64,000 nt of DNA from Malania oleifera. Its lineage: Eukaryota > Streptophyta > Magnoliopsida > Santalales > Ximeniaceae. A program made the translations under genes and the position numbers. Each line of letters begins with the position of its first letter. Position 1 is the first letter of the stretch. Under the pieces are notes generated by a model. The model was not told the origin of the DNA and did no database searches. It worked only from the letters and a program-made list of their open reading frames with translations. The DNA is taken from positions 68,987,823 to 69,051,822 of the forward strand of contig NC_080419.1 in assembly GCF_029873635.1 (NCBI RefSeq), in the 5' to 3' direction. Shown in pieces: positions 1 through 9,733 of this stretch.

Positions 1-283
1 TCAAACTCCTTCAAAATCTTCCAATAAGTTTCTTTTGATATCACCCTCAAGATTTCAAATCCTTGATACAATTGAGCAGTCTCCTCCTCAATCACCTTCA
101 AACTACCTTCAAGCATCTTAGAAGACCACTCCTTCATCGTCTTCTAAGTCTTCTTCAATCCTCGAAATTTCTGCAAATTTCGTAAGGTCTCAATATATTT
201 CAAAATAGCCTATGATCATTGTTTTGGTTATAGAGCCTAATTTTGTTTTAGGATCAAACACCTCTATTGCTCAAAAAATTATG
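1..283. other. Unassigned AT-rich flank
   Basis: No gene, RNA or element end is recognised here. The sequence is AT-rich with many CTTCAA-type words on the + strand. It ends at the five bases TTATG (279-283), which are the proposed left target-site copy of the SIRE-like LTR that follows. Confidence 0.5.
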
Positions 284-947
284 TGTTAGCTTTGGAACAA
301 TCCTGAGAGGGAGGTGAATTGGTATTTAAAAATTTTCTCCTAAGTTAAACTAATCTAACAACAGTATAACACAACCTAGGAGCAGTCTAAGTATTTATGA
401 AATACAGATACAATATATTAAACAATTTTCAGTACATGCACCACAATTTCAATATTTCTCAACCAGATACAATGACGTGTCAATCAGATATGCAGTATAT
501 TCAGTAGGCAAATTTAAATCAAGCACAAAGCAGAATATAATGCAGGAAATGTAAAAGTGACACCGAATATGATATCAGGGTTCGGCCAATCCTGCCTACG
601 TCCCCGCCTTGACTCACCAGCACAAGGATTACACTAAGGCTCACTTAACGGGTGGAGCGATACCTAAATACAATCAGGTCAATTAGCACAGAGCTGAACT
701 CAATCTTTACAACCAAGTCAAATTAACACAGGGCTGACCTCAATCTTTTACGACCAATCCTTTCAACCTGGATTACCGTCCCCTCAGGCCACGCCTAGAA
801 TACAATCGATTTCACAATAAAATTTACGTACAACCAATAAGCTTCTCAACTAAACAGATTATGTACTAATGTAATCAATACACTACTAAGTGATAAGATA
901 TGATAAGCTCAGTGTAGACTTAATATCTACTCTAAAAGATTAATGCA
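284..947 (-). mobile_element. SIRE-like LTR-A, left (3') part
   Basis: This is the 3' half of a minus-strand LTR whose other half lies at 14213-15651. Read on the minus strand it ends with an AATTCACCTCCC stretch and a terminal GCTAACA, matching LTR-B at 17446-19465 segment by segment, including the shared GTTCGGCCAA, CCTACGTCCCCGCC and GAGTGGAGCG blocks. The left flank TTATG resembles TTCTG after 15651 (4 of 5 bases), so the reunited piece looks like a solo LTR of about 2.1 kb with a worn target-site duplication. Assignment to the Maximus/SIRE copia lineage rests on the CAATTCACCCCCC end and a TTTTGAT(A/G)ATGACAA-type start and is inference. Confidence 0.7.
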
Positions 948-1029
948 TGTAAGAACCCGAACTTTGATATATGGATTAATTATGTAAAAGAAGGGTAAAT
1001 TGGTAAATTGTGTAAAAGAAGGGTAAAAA

Positions 1030-1170
1030 TTCTGGCCTCGTTGACGAAGTCCCTTTTGTTCTCAACGACGAAATTCAGAAGCTCGTAAATGAAAAAAAGC
1101 CAAGAGATTTTGGGAAACCAGGAATCTCAAGCTCGTCGACGAGGGCACCATTTCGTCGGCGGGGGCGACC
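1030..1170 (+). promoter_or_regulatory. CTCGTCGACGAG-type motif array in G1 5' LTR
   Basis: About five imperfect copies of a 12-bp palindrome, clearest as CTCGTCGACGAG near 1135; others read CTCGTTGACGAA, CTCAACGACGAA and TTCGTCGGCGGG. The array ends roughly 15 bp before the TATA box, so it lies in U3 in a promoter-proximal position. The matching block of the 3' LTR is at 12421-12575. Confidence 0.6.
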
Positions 1171-1181
1171 GAGTCAAGGGC

Positions 1182-1189
1182 TATAAATA
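1182..1189 (+). promoter_or_regulatory. TATA box of G1 5' LTR
   Basis: TATAAATA within GGGCTATAAATATCAC, repeated in the 3' LTR at 12590-12597. It would set the start of the G1 genomic transcript. Confidence 0.6.
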
Positions 1190-3462
1190 TCACTTTCATT
1201 TGCTTAATCACTAAGTTATCTCAAGAATATCCTCTCCCTCTCTCTCTAGAACTTTAAGAACTTTCTCTCCCTAGGTTTCTTTGCCATTCGTCGCCTGATT
1301 CATAAATCCGACGTTATCGCGTAGATCAAGGAGGATTCTCTACATTTTTAGCAAATCGGAATCTCGTTTCAAGTAGTTTTGGGTTTCAGGCCAAAATTGA
1401 GGTAAGGCTTGGTTTTCTTTTCTGATTCAAAATATGTGTAGTAGTATGAGTTGTAAGCGTATAATGTACTGTGGTTTATAGGTTTTGAAGTCTCGATTCG
1501 TAGTTTTGGGGACCGTAGAGTTCATAGTTAGAATTTGGGTTAAGGTAAGGGGATTCAGTTTATATCAGTTACTTTTTGAAATCGGGATCAATATGCTTGT
1601 AGGCTACGATTGTATGTATGTTTTAACTGCTTATTTAGGAAAATCTATCGAGTAAAATATGGGATTTTTGGGTTATAATTTTTGAGAAAATTTGGGAATT
1701 TCGGGTATCATCTTTGCTTTGTTTGGAAAACCGGTTGTTTTGTTTAAACTGTATTATTGAGATGACTATTATCCATATTTGTATAAAACTGTATGCTTGA
1801 ATTGGAAAACGATATGATTTGTTGTAAACCAAATAAGTGTGGAATGTATGGTTGCATGTAATTGTTTCAGGTATTTTATAATGCAACTAATTACCGTACG
1901 CTAATGAGTATAGGAACGTGAGTTCCAAAATGATTCCAGTTTTTGTGAAATCAACTATGGGGCGGCTAATTACCGTATGCTGAAATAGCTATGTAGCAGC
2001 TAAATACCGTACGCTGCGCCATGTGCCGGTTCATTACCATGGGCGAGAGTGTCCGGCTCTATATCTGAGGGTGTAAAATATCACTAGTGTGTTTTGGCTG
2101 GTCACCGAGGGGTGTCAGCTACACCGTATTGGCAATGTAATCGCTGTGAGGCTCCAGTCTTCGCAAGGTAGTTGCGTATTAGTGTGATGACACTGACCAT
2201 ATGTTTGGGTATCGTATGTACTGGAATGGATTTGTGAAAATACTGGAACTGTATGGAAATGTTTTTGAATTGTATCGTATTGTATGGTATTATGTTTTAC
2301 GTAAAATAACACGGGTATACCACACACTGATATAACCTGCTTTCTTCCTTATTGAGAGGTGTCTCACCCCGAATGTATATACAAATGTTTTCAGGTCCTT
2401 CGGGTAGCTGAAACTAGCATCCTAACATCCAGAAACGAGGGTGTCGTTTAGCTACATTTAGTGCTTGAGTAGGTACGAGTTTTGTAACCGGATTGTCATT
2501 ATGGTTTTTGTAGACACCTGGAGTATGTATTGTAATTATGGGATTGTATATCTTAGTGTTGTATAGGTTGTAGTGTTGTATGGGTTTGTATATCTTAGTG
2601 TTGTATAGACTCTGGTATGGTATGATATATGGATAGATGAAACATTTTTCACTACGTATTTGATGAGTATGCATGTATATGTGTATGAGTATAGGGCATC
2701 CGTATACCCCACGGGGTCAGACCCTCTTATTGTATTGTATCATGTATGTTTTAATCGATACAGAGACAGGTTAGTGTTGGCCTTATAAGGCTTAATATCC
2801 TATTTTGATGCTAACAAACAAGTAGAACTTAACATGTTTTGTTTAAGTGATATATTTTCAGGACTCAAGGATAGAGCATTAAAAAATTGATGAAAGCTTG
2901 TACTACAAAGAATGAATTCAATATGAAGCTTGAAGCATGGATTCAAAACTGGATTTAAATACAAATCTTGAAGATCATGAGAGCATGAGGATTAAATAGA
3001 ACTTGATGAAAGCTCAAAGAATGATGAAGCAAGCATAAAGACCTCAAGGAATTCAAGAATTGGAAATTTGAAGGAGTTTATAGGAAATTTTATGTAAGTA
3101 CTTCAAATAATTTCAATATGGATACATGAAACTCTTAGGCTAATTTATTGGACCTAGATACCTTTAAACATACTTGAAAAATATTTTTATAAGGTCAAAA
3201 ATTATTTCAGAAAGGTTAGAATCATTTTTGGAATGAAAAGCATCAAAAAGAGGATTTTAAAAATGCTGCTAATTTTTATATATGTGCATTGAGATGTATT
3301 TTTCTCTATCAAAAACTCTTTATTTTAAAACATTTTCAACATGAAAGTTGTATTATTTTCTCTTAGCTTTCATTTGACACCAAGATCATCAAATTTTGAG
3401 TTATAAAGAAAAAGTTATGACTGAAAAACAGAAGGGTACTTGAAGCTAACAACAGCATGTGT

Positions 3463-3622
3463 GCATGCCAGGCGACTGCCTAAACAGGACAGGCGCCTGC
3501 GTGAACATGACAGGCCACTACCTTAGTTCTGGTAGGTGACTGCCAAGCTACTACCCCTGCTGTTCCTTTAAATAATTTCATGGTAGGTGATTGGCGAAAT
3601 GGGCAGGCGACTGCCACGCGGT
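3463..3622 (+). promoter_or_regulatory. CAGGCGACTGCC-type motif array in LTR-C
   Basis: Repeated words such as CAGGCGACTGCC, CAGGCGCCTGC, GTAGGTGACTGCC and CAGGCGACTGCCACGC in about 160 bp, irregularly spaced, roughly 120 bp upstream of the TATA box. The CAGGCGCCTG form is a perfect palindrome. LTR-D has a matching block at 10421-10573. Confidence 0.55.
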
Positions 3623-3743
3623 TGTTCTAATTTTTCTCATAACGATCAAATTTTTAAATGGGGTTATTTATGGCTCGAAATTTATGGAATCTTGGGGGAT
3701 ATTTCAACACACTTGGGGACTAATTTACTCAACTTTTAAAGTC

Positions 3744-3751
3744 TATAAATA
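3744..3751 (+). promoter_or_regulatory. TATA box of LTR-C
   Basis: TATAAATA within AAAGTCTATAAATAAGCCTC; the same string is at 10696-10703 in LTR-D. Confidence 0.5.
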
Positions 3752-5114
3752 AGCCTCAAAGATGATTGAATCGAATAGATCAAGAATTCAAATTCAGAAA
3801 AAAAAATATGCAAAATCTCTCTCAAATTGCTCTCAAATTTTCAAGGCTCTCTCTTGATCTCAACTTGCACGAAGCTTACTAAGTTCTTGTTGATTTTACT
3901 CACCAAGTTTGTGCTACAATTCTGAAATCTTTCATTCATTGAAAGAATTAAATTGGTGATATACTTCCTTAAGCTTCAATTTGAATATTCTTATTGTTAT
4001 TTACTTTGAAATATATAGTTCTAAATTGTTGTACTAATCAGCTCTTTTAGGAGCAAATTATTTGTACACAAATATTTGATTCGTTTATTGTAGATTGACG
4101 ATTCCAAGGGTTGTTTGGATCGTTGGCTAAGCAAAGGGATATTGCTTAGAGAGGCGGGCTCTAACTTATGTAAGGAGTGACCGGACGAGGGGATATCATT
4201 TGGAGAAGGCGGGCTCTGGCCTTAACCAAGGAGTATTATAAAGGTTTGTTCCACCCATCAACGGAACAAGTTTAGTAATCCTTTGGTGGTTTGTCAAGGG
4301 CGAGGACCTAGGTTTGGTATAAGCCGAACCTCGTAAAAATCTCCGTCTCACTCTCTCTTTCCCTATTCTTTATTTTCAGTACATATTTAAATTGCATGGA
4401 TAATTTAAATTGAAAATCAAATTTGGAAATCAAGTAAACTTAAAGATTAATTTTGATTTGGGTTACGGAAACCGAAAGGGAGTACGTTGGTGAAACCATA
4501 TCTTTCGGAAACCATACGGGAGTACGTTTCTTGGTTAAACACTTAAAGATAAATTAATTGAAAGTTTATTTGAGTTTTGAATATTTGGAAAGAGTGATTG
4601 AATGTTGTATTGAACATCATATTAAGCAAATACATATATACAGGGCTTGATTAAAATTTATATCTAGGGCTGACTACAAAAGCTTTATTGTGTTTGTGAA
4701 AGGATTGTTGAATATTAAATTACATTCTTCACAAGGTTTTCAAATTTATAATCACGGGGCTTATATAAACAAACAAACAATCTCAAGATCTTATATTACC
4801 AAAGTGCTAAATACTTTATATCTTGATTTGGTTGTTTGATGTTTAACTTGTACTTGGCAATTAAATTGATTGTTTGGTTTGAAGATTGTGTTTAATTGAT
4901 TGGTTGTTTAATTGTGTTATTGATTGGATAAAAGAACTAAGTTCTTGTATGATTGGTGAAATTAAATAAACAAGTTAAAGAATTGGTTAAGTGTTTAAAG
5001 AAGTTAAGGATTCTTAAAAGAAGTTAAAAGAAATTTTTAAAAGCCAATTCACCCCCCAGTTAGGTTACTATTTTCACACCTGGGACCCATCTACGGATTC
5101 GGGGCGTGACAGCT

Positions 5115-5126
5115 TGGTATTAGAGC
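5115..5126 (+). other. G1 primer-binding site (tRNA-Met type)
   Basis: TGGTATTAGAGC, three bases after the LTR end, is one change from the usual TGGTATCAGAGC that pairs with the 3' end of initiator tRNA-Met. The change is C to T, in keeping with the other decay of the element. Confidence 0.75.
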
Positions 5127-5436
5127 TAACCAGGTTGTTAGGTCTTATAGACTTGGTTAGGTGTATTGATGTGTGCATACCAGAGTATAGGATGTAGGAA
5201 ATGGGTAGTGTAGGTCGAGGATTGTGTTGTTGCTAGAAGGGGACTCATTGGCGGTGTTCTGTGTCCTTCCTGGAATGATAATTTCAGAAAGATCACGACA
5301 AACCATTGATGGATTCGTGTTAGTGTGACAAGACAGGCTTAGACCCGTGGAATTGATAATTAACATGATTAGGTGATTAATTGTATTAACTATGTACGAT
5401 ATAGGAATTCTAACTGATTCCTATTGTATTTTCAAA

Positions 5437-6427
5437 ATGGAGCCCAAGGATAATAACTTGGAAAGTGGTTCCGAGGGAACTGTGAGTGATGAGACTCCTT
5501 CTATGCCTCGTGGATTGACGAGGCAGGTTATGCGAGAGATCGAACGAAGTGTTAGGAGATGCAAGAGCTCTCCTATGGATACAGGGTGTACCATCGAGAG
5601 GTTCACACGTATGTATTCTCCGACATTTACAGGAGGACCCAATCCTATTATAACGGAGGACTGGGTTAAGAAGACCGAGAAGATTCTAGAAGTCCTCCAC
5701 TGCACAGATAGGCAGAGAGTCCTTTATGCTACTTTCTAGCTGTCGGGTGAGGCCGAGCGTTGGTGGACTGCGGTTAGTTTGCTTGAGAAGCAGAGAGCTG
5801 GTCCATAGGGTATGATGTGGGGCCGCTTCAAGGAGGTATTCTTCGAGAGATACTTTTCGGTTTCCACTCGTGATGTGAAGGTCGATAAGTTCTCAGGTCT
5901 GATGCAGGGTACCCTGATGGTGCAGAGATATGCTGCCAGATTCATCGAATTGTCTCGATTTGCGCCGTACTTGGTTTCGAACGAGTATGAGAAGGCTCAG
6001 AGGTTTTAGAGGGGTCTAAGGAAAGACATCCGCCGACTTATGGGGATGCTTCAGATCCGCAAGTTCTCTATTTTGGTGGATAAAGCCACCATAGTTGAGA
6101 CCGACCTTCGGGGAGATTAGGTGGTGTAGGATTAAAGGAAGAGGTCGGTATCTTCTGGTTCTTAGAGTGGTCCTCGGCAGGGACAGTGCAAGAAGAAGAA
6201 GAACTAAAGCTTAGGTTATCGGCAAAACACCGAGCGATAGAATCTTCAGGGGCATCCATCCTCCGCACCGTGAGCCAAGTGTCGTAAATGGCATAATGGT
6301 GAATGTCAGCCGTTCTGGGGTAACTGCTACAACTGTGGCAAACCGAGCCACCTGTCACAGAGCTGTCAGGCACCGAGGAGAGATACGCTTGCATAGAGCC
6401 AGAACCATTGGAGTAATCAAATGCCTC
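5437..6427 (+). pseudogene. gag: G1 gag (capsid and zinc knuckle), broken
   Basis: The capsid-nucleocapsid gene of G1. The likely start is the ATG at 5437 (MEPKDNN); the in-frame ATG at 5392 is upstream of the usual gag start. The capsid core shows the RFTRMYSPTFTGGPNP and KTEKILEVLHCTD words typical of Tekay-type gag, followed by the AERWWTAV stretch. The frame is closed by TAG at 5737-5739, then by TAG codons near 5806 and 6007, and later stops. A CCHC zinc knuckle with C-x2-C-x4-H-x4-C spacing is encoded at 6325-6366 (CYNCGKPSHLSQSC). Several stops stand where related proteins have glutamine. No intact product is possible. Confidence 0.8.
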
Positions 6428-7060
6428 CAAGGGAATTACCAGGCAAACACAGCTCCGGTGAGACTATATTCACTTACTCCAGTAGATGCGGAACACGCTG
6501 GGAACATGGTGAGAAGTACCATGTTATTATTTTTGAATAGAGCTATTGTTTTATTTGATTTGGGAGCAACCCATTCGTTTATATCTGCTAGTTTTGTGAA
6601 GTTGTGTGGGGTTGAAACCCAAGCTATGGATGAGAGGTTGTCTGTGGCTACGCTGACTAGGAGTGTAATGATCTGTAGTAAGATGTTAGGAAACTACCTA
6701 GTTGTAATTCAAGAGAGACTGCTACTAGCGAATCTTGTAGTATACGACATGTGTAGTTTTGACGTCATATTGGGGATGGATTGGCTATTCTCCAGTTTTG
6801 CGGTGGTTGATTGTCATAGGAAGGTAAAGTGTTTAGACCTCCTAGGTTTGTGGGATCGTGTGTGCGTTCAACGCCACAGATTCTATCGATGTTACAGTCA
6901 AGGAGGCTACTCTTGGATGGATGCCAGGGGTACCTAGTTTGCATGAAGGAATCATCGTGGAAAGAGTTGAGACTCGAGGATATTCGAGTGGTCAACGAAT
7001 TTCCAGATGTGTTTTATTTGACCGAGTGTTTTGCCCAGGGGAGCTCCAGTTTTGTTTGTG
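6428..7060 (+). pseudogene. G1 aspartic protease region, broken
   Basis: Lies just after the zinc knuckle. VLFDLGATHSFIS (D codon at 6557-6559) matches the aspartic protease signature D-S/T-G-A-T-H-S-F, but the residue after the aspartate is leucine instead of serine or threonine, which would be expected to disable the enzyme. FDVILGMDWL, a second conserved protease word, follows at about 6758-6790. The frame then shifts before the RT. It would have cut the Gag-Pol polyprotein. Confidence 0.75.
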
Positions 7061-8170
7061 TAGAAAAAGGATGGGTCGATGCGTATGTGCATTGATTATC
7101 GTGAGATTAATAAGGTGACTGTGAAGAACCGTTATCTATTGCCTCGTATTGATGATCCCTTTGACCAGCTACAGGGAACACAGGTCTTTTTGAAGATCAA
7201 CCTACATTTAGGGTATCATCAAGTGAGGGTTAGATCTGAGGATGTAGCGAAGACTTCTTTCCAAACCAAATATGGCCACTATGAGTTCTTGGTTATGCCG
7301 TTTGGTTTAACCAATGCTCCGGCAGTGTTCATGGATTTGATGAACAGGATTTTCCATAAGTACCTGGACCAGTTCGTAGTGGTGTTTATCGATGATATTC
7401 TGGTATACTCGAGGAGTCTGGAAGAGAATGAAAACCATCTGAGGTTGGTACTACAGATTATGTAAGAGAGTAAGCTATATATCAAGATGAAGAAGTGTGA
7501 GTTCTGGTTGAATCAGGTCACATTCTTAGGCCATGTGGTGTCCAAGGGAGGTATCTCAGTTGATCCTAGCAAGATTGAAGTTGTGGTTAACTGGACAAGA
7601 CCGAAGAGTGTGCAGGAGGTTCATAGTTTTCTAGGACTGACGGGTTACTATCGTCGGTTCATAGAGGGTTTTTCTAAATTGTTTGGACCTCTGACATGTT
7701 TGACCAGGAAGGGGGCGAAGTTTGACTGGACTAGTTATTGCAAGCAGTGCTTTCTTGAGTTGAAGCACTATCTGGTTACTGCTCCAGTATTAACCATTCC
7801 TTCGGGGGATGGCAGTTTTGTAATCTATAGCGACGCGTCCCTGAAGGGTTTGGATGTGTACTTATGCAACGGGGTAAGTTAGTAGCTTATGATTCTCGGT
7901 AACTTAAGGAGTATGAGAAGAATTACCCTACGCACGATATTGAGTTAGTTGCTGTTGTTTATGCCCTAAAGATCTAGTGACACTACCTATGCAGTGTCCA
8001 ATGTGAGATTTTCACTGACCACAAAAGCCTCAGGTACTTTTTCATGCAGAAGGAGCTAAATATGAGGTAGAGGCGGAGGCTAGAGTTGATCAAGGACTAC
8101 GATTGCACGATCAATTATCACCCGAGGAAGGCTAATGTGGTAGTAGATACATTGAGTCAGAAGTCAAAGC
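7061..8170 (+). pseudogene. G1 reverse transcriptase and RNase H, broken
   Basis: From [19 protein letters not shown] (7079) the fingers and palm of a Ty3-type RT are readable: [19 protein letters not shown], then the catalytic FIDD at 7385-7396 with both aspartates present. A stop follows at 7463-7465; the thumb resumes at 7487 (KCEFWLNQVTFLGHVVSKGG, GYYRRFIEGF). RNase H begins with VIYSDASLKG near 7825 and is frameshifted soon after. FTDHKSLRYFF and [12 protein letters not shown] are readable to about 8170. At least two stops and one shift prevent a single protein. Confidence 0.85.
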
Positions 8171-9706
8171 ATGCAGCAGTATCTGTAGTTGTAGCTCAGC
8201 ATCATGTCAGACGGGATACAGAAAGCCTTGGCGTTGAGTTGGTGTTGGTGATCATCAGGCTTTCATTGCTAGCTTGGTGATCCAACCGACTTTGTTTGAG
8301 CGTACTAAAGTCGCGCAGGCTAATGATGTGGAATTAGCTGAGATTGTGGAGAAAGTGCAGCAGGGGTTGGCTGCGGATTTTAACATCTTTGACGAAGGTG
8401 TATTAAGGTATGGGACTAGGTTGTGTGTTCGAAACGATGACAAGATTAGAAGGACGATTCTAGAGGAAGCGCATCGTTCTTTGTATAGGTGCATCCGGGT
8501 AGTACGAAGATGTATCGGGATTTGCGCGGATCTTTCTAGTGGAGTGGTATGAAGAGGGAGATTGCCCAGTTCGTAGAACAGTGTTTGACATGTTAGTAGG
8601 TGAAAGCTAAGCATCAGAGGCCGGCGGGACCGTTGCAACCTTTACCTATTCCAGTGTGGAAATGGGAGCACATTTCCATGGACTTTGTTACCGGATTACC
8701 GCCAGCGCTTCATAGGCAAAATGCTATCTAGGTAATCGTGGACAGGTTGACGAAGTCTGCTCACTTTGTACCGATGAAGGTTAGCTATCCTTTAATTAGG
8801 TTAGCAGATTTGTACATACATAAGATAGTAAGAATGCACGGGATATCGGTGTCCATTATTTCAAATCGAGACCCGAGGTTTACTTCTCGATTCTAAAAGA
8901 GCTTGCAGAAAGCAATAGGGACGAAGCTTACTTTCAGTACAACGTTCCACCCCCAGACTGATGGACAGTTGGAAAGGACAATACAAACCTTGGAGGATAT
9001 GTTACAGGCTTGCGTATTGGACTTCGGTGGTAGTTGGATTCAGTTTCTACCACTAGTGGAGTTTGCCAATAACAATAGCTTTCAAGCTAGTATCGGGATG
9101 GTACCGTTCGAGGCTTTGTATGGTCAAAGGTGTCGATCTCCTTTGTGTTGGGACAAGGTTGGTGAACGTCAGGTGTTAGGACCTAAACTTGTATAGCAGG
9201 CGTCTGAGAAGGTGGGTTTGATCCGATAGAGGATTAAATTAGCTTAGAGTCGACAGAAGAGCTACGTAGATGTTCGCTGCCATAAGTTAGAGTTCGAGGT
9301 GGGGGGTAGGGTATTTTTGAGAATCGCTCCGATGAAAGGAGTGATGAGATTCGGGAAGAAGGGCAAGCTGAGCCCGAGGTATATCGGGCCATTCGAGATT
9401 CTAAAATGAGTGGGTCCAATGGCCTATCGGATAGCACTACCTCTTGCGCTCTCGAGGATCCATGATGTATTTCACATATCCATGTTAAGGAGGTATCTGT
9501 CACATGTTATTAGTTATGAGTCCTTGGTGATTAGGGATACTTTGGCGTATGAGGAAGTACCTGTTCAGATTCTGGACTGGAAGGCTCAGAAGTTGCGTAC
9601 CAAGGAAATACCGTTAGTAAAGGTATTGTGGTGGAATCATGCGGTTTAAGAAGCTTCTTGGGAGTTAGAAATGGAAATACGCCGAAAGTATCCGCAATTG
9701 TTCTGA
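8171..9706 (+). pseudogene. G1 integrase with chromodomain-like tail, broken
   Basis: The integrase core is readable near 8735 ([17 protein letters not shown]) and 8845. The second catalytic aspartate, in the family word SDRDPRFTS, is asparagine here (SNRDPRFTS). The third motif is near 8960 (PQTDGQLERTIQTLEDML). The C-terminal part runs MKGVMRFGKKGKLSPRYIGP, then the short chromodomain-like module PVQILDWKAQKLRTKEIP, ending KYPQLF and TGA at 9704-9706. Between 9190 and 9240 three TAG codons occupy positions where relatives have glutamine, and TGA near 9406 replaces a CGA arginine. The tail is thought to steer insertion to heterochromatin in chromoviruses. Confidence 0.85.
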
Positions 9707-9733
9707 GTAGTAGTTAGATAGCAGGGTCAGTAT

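Larger units (their letters stand above)
2775..5058 (+). mobile_element. SIRE-like solo LTR-C inside G1 5' LTR
   Basis: A 2284-bp sequence beginning TGTTGGCCTTATAAGGC and ending CACCCCCCA, flanked by a perfect 5-bp duplication GTTAG (2770-2774 and 5059-5063). Removing it and one GTTAG restores the G1 LTR as seen in the 3' copy. It carries a TATA box (3744-3751) and no coding sequence, so it is a solo LTR left by recombination between the two LTRs of a full element. TTTTGATGCTAACAAACAAG near the start and the CAATTCACCCCCC end fit Maximus/SIRE copia LTRs. It closely resembles LTR-D (9734-12063) along its length. Confidence 0.85.
948..5111 (+). repeat. G1 5' LTR, interrupted by LTR-C
   Basis: LTR sequence occupies 948-2774 and 5064-5111; the middle is LTR-C plus its 5-bp duplication. 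Net length is about 1.87 kb, close to the 3' LTR at 12356-14212. It carries a TATA box at 1182-1189 and a block of CGTCGACGA-like words just before it. A subrepeat of the GCGGCTAATTACCGTACGCTG type recurs between about 1880 and 2020. Confidence 0.88.
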
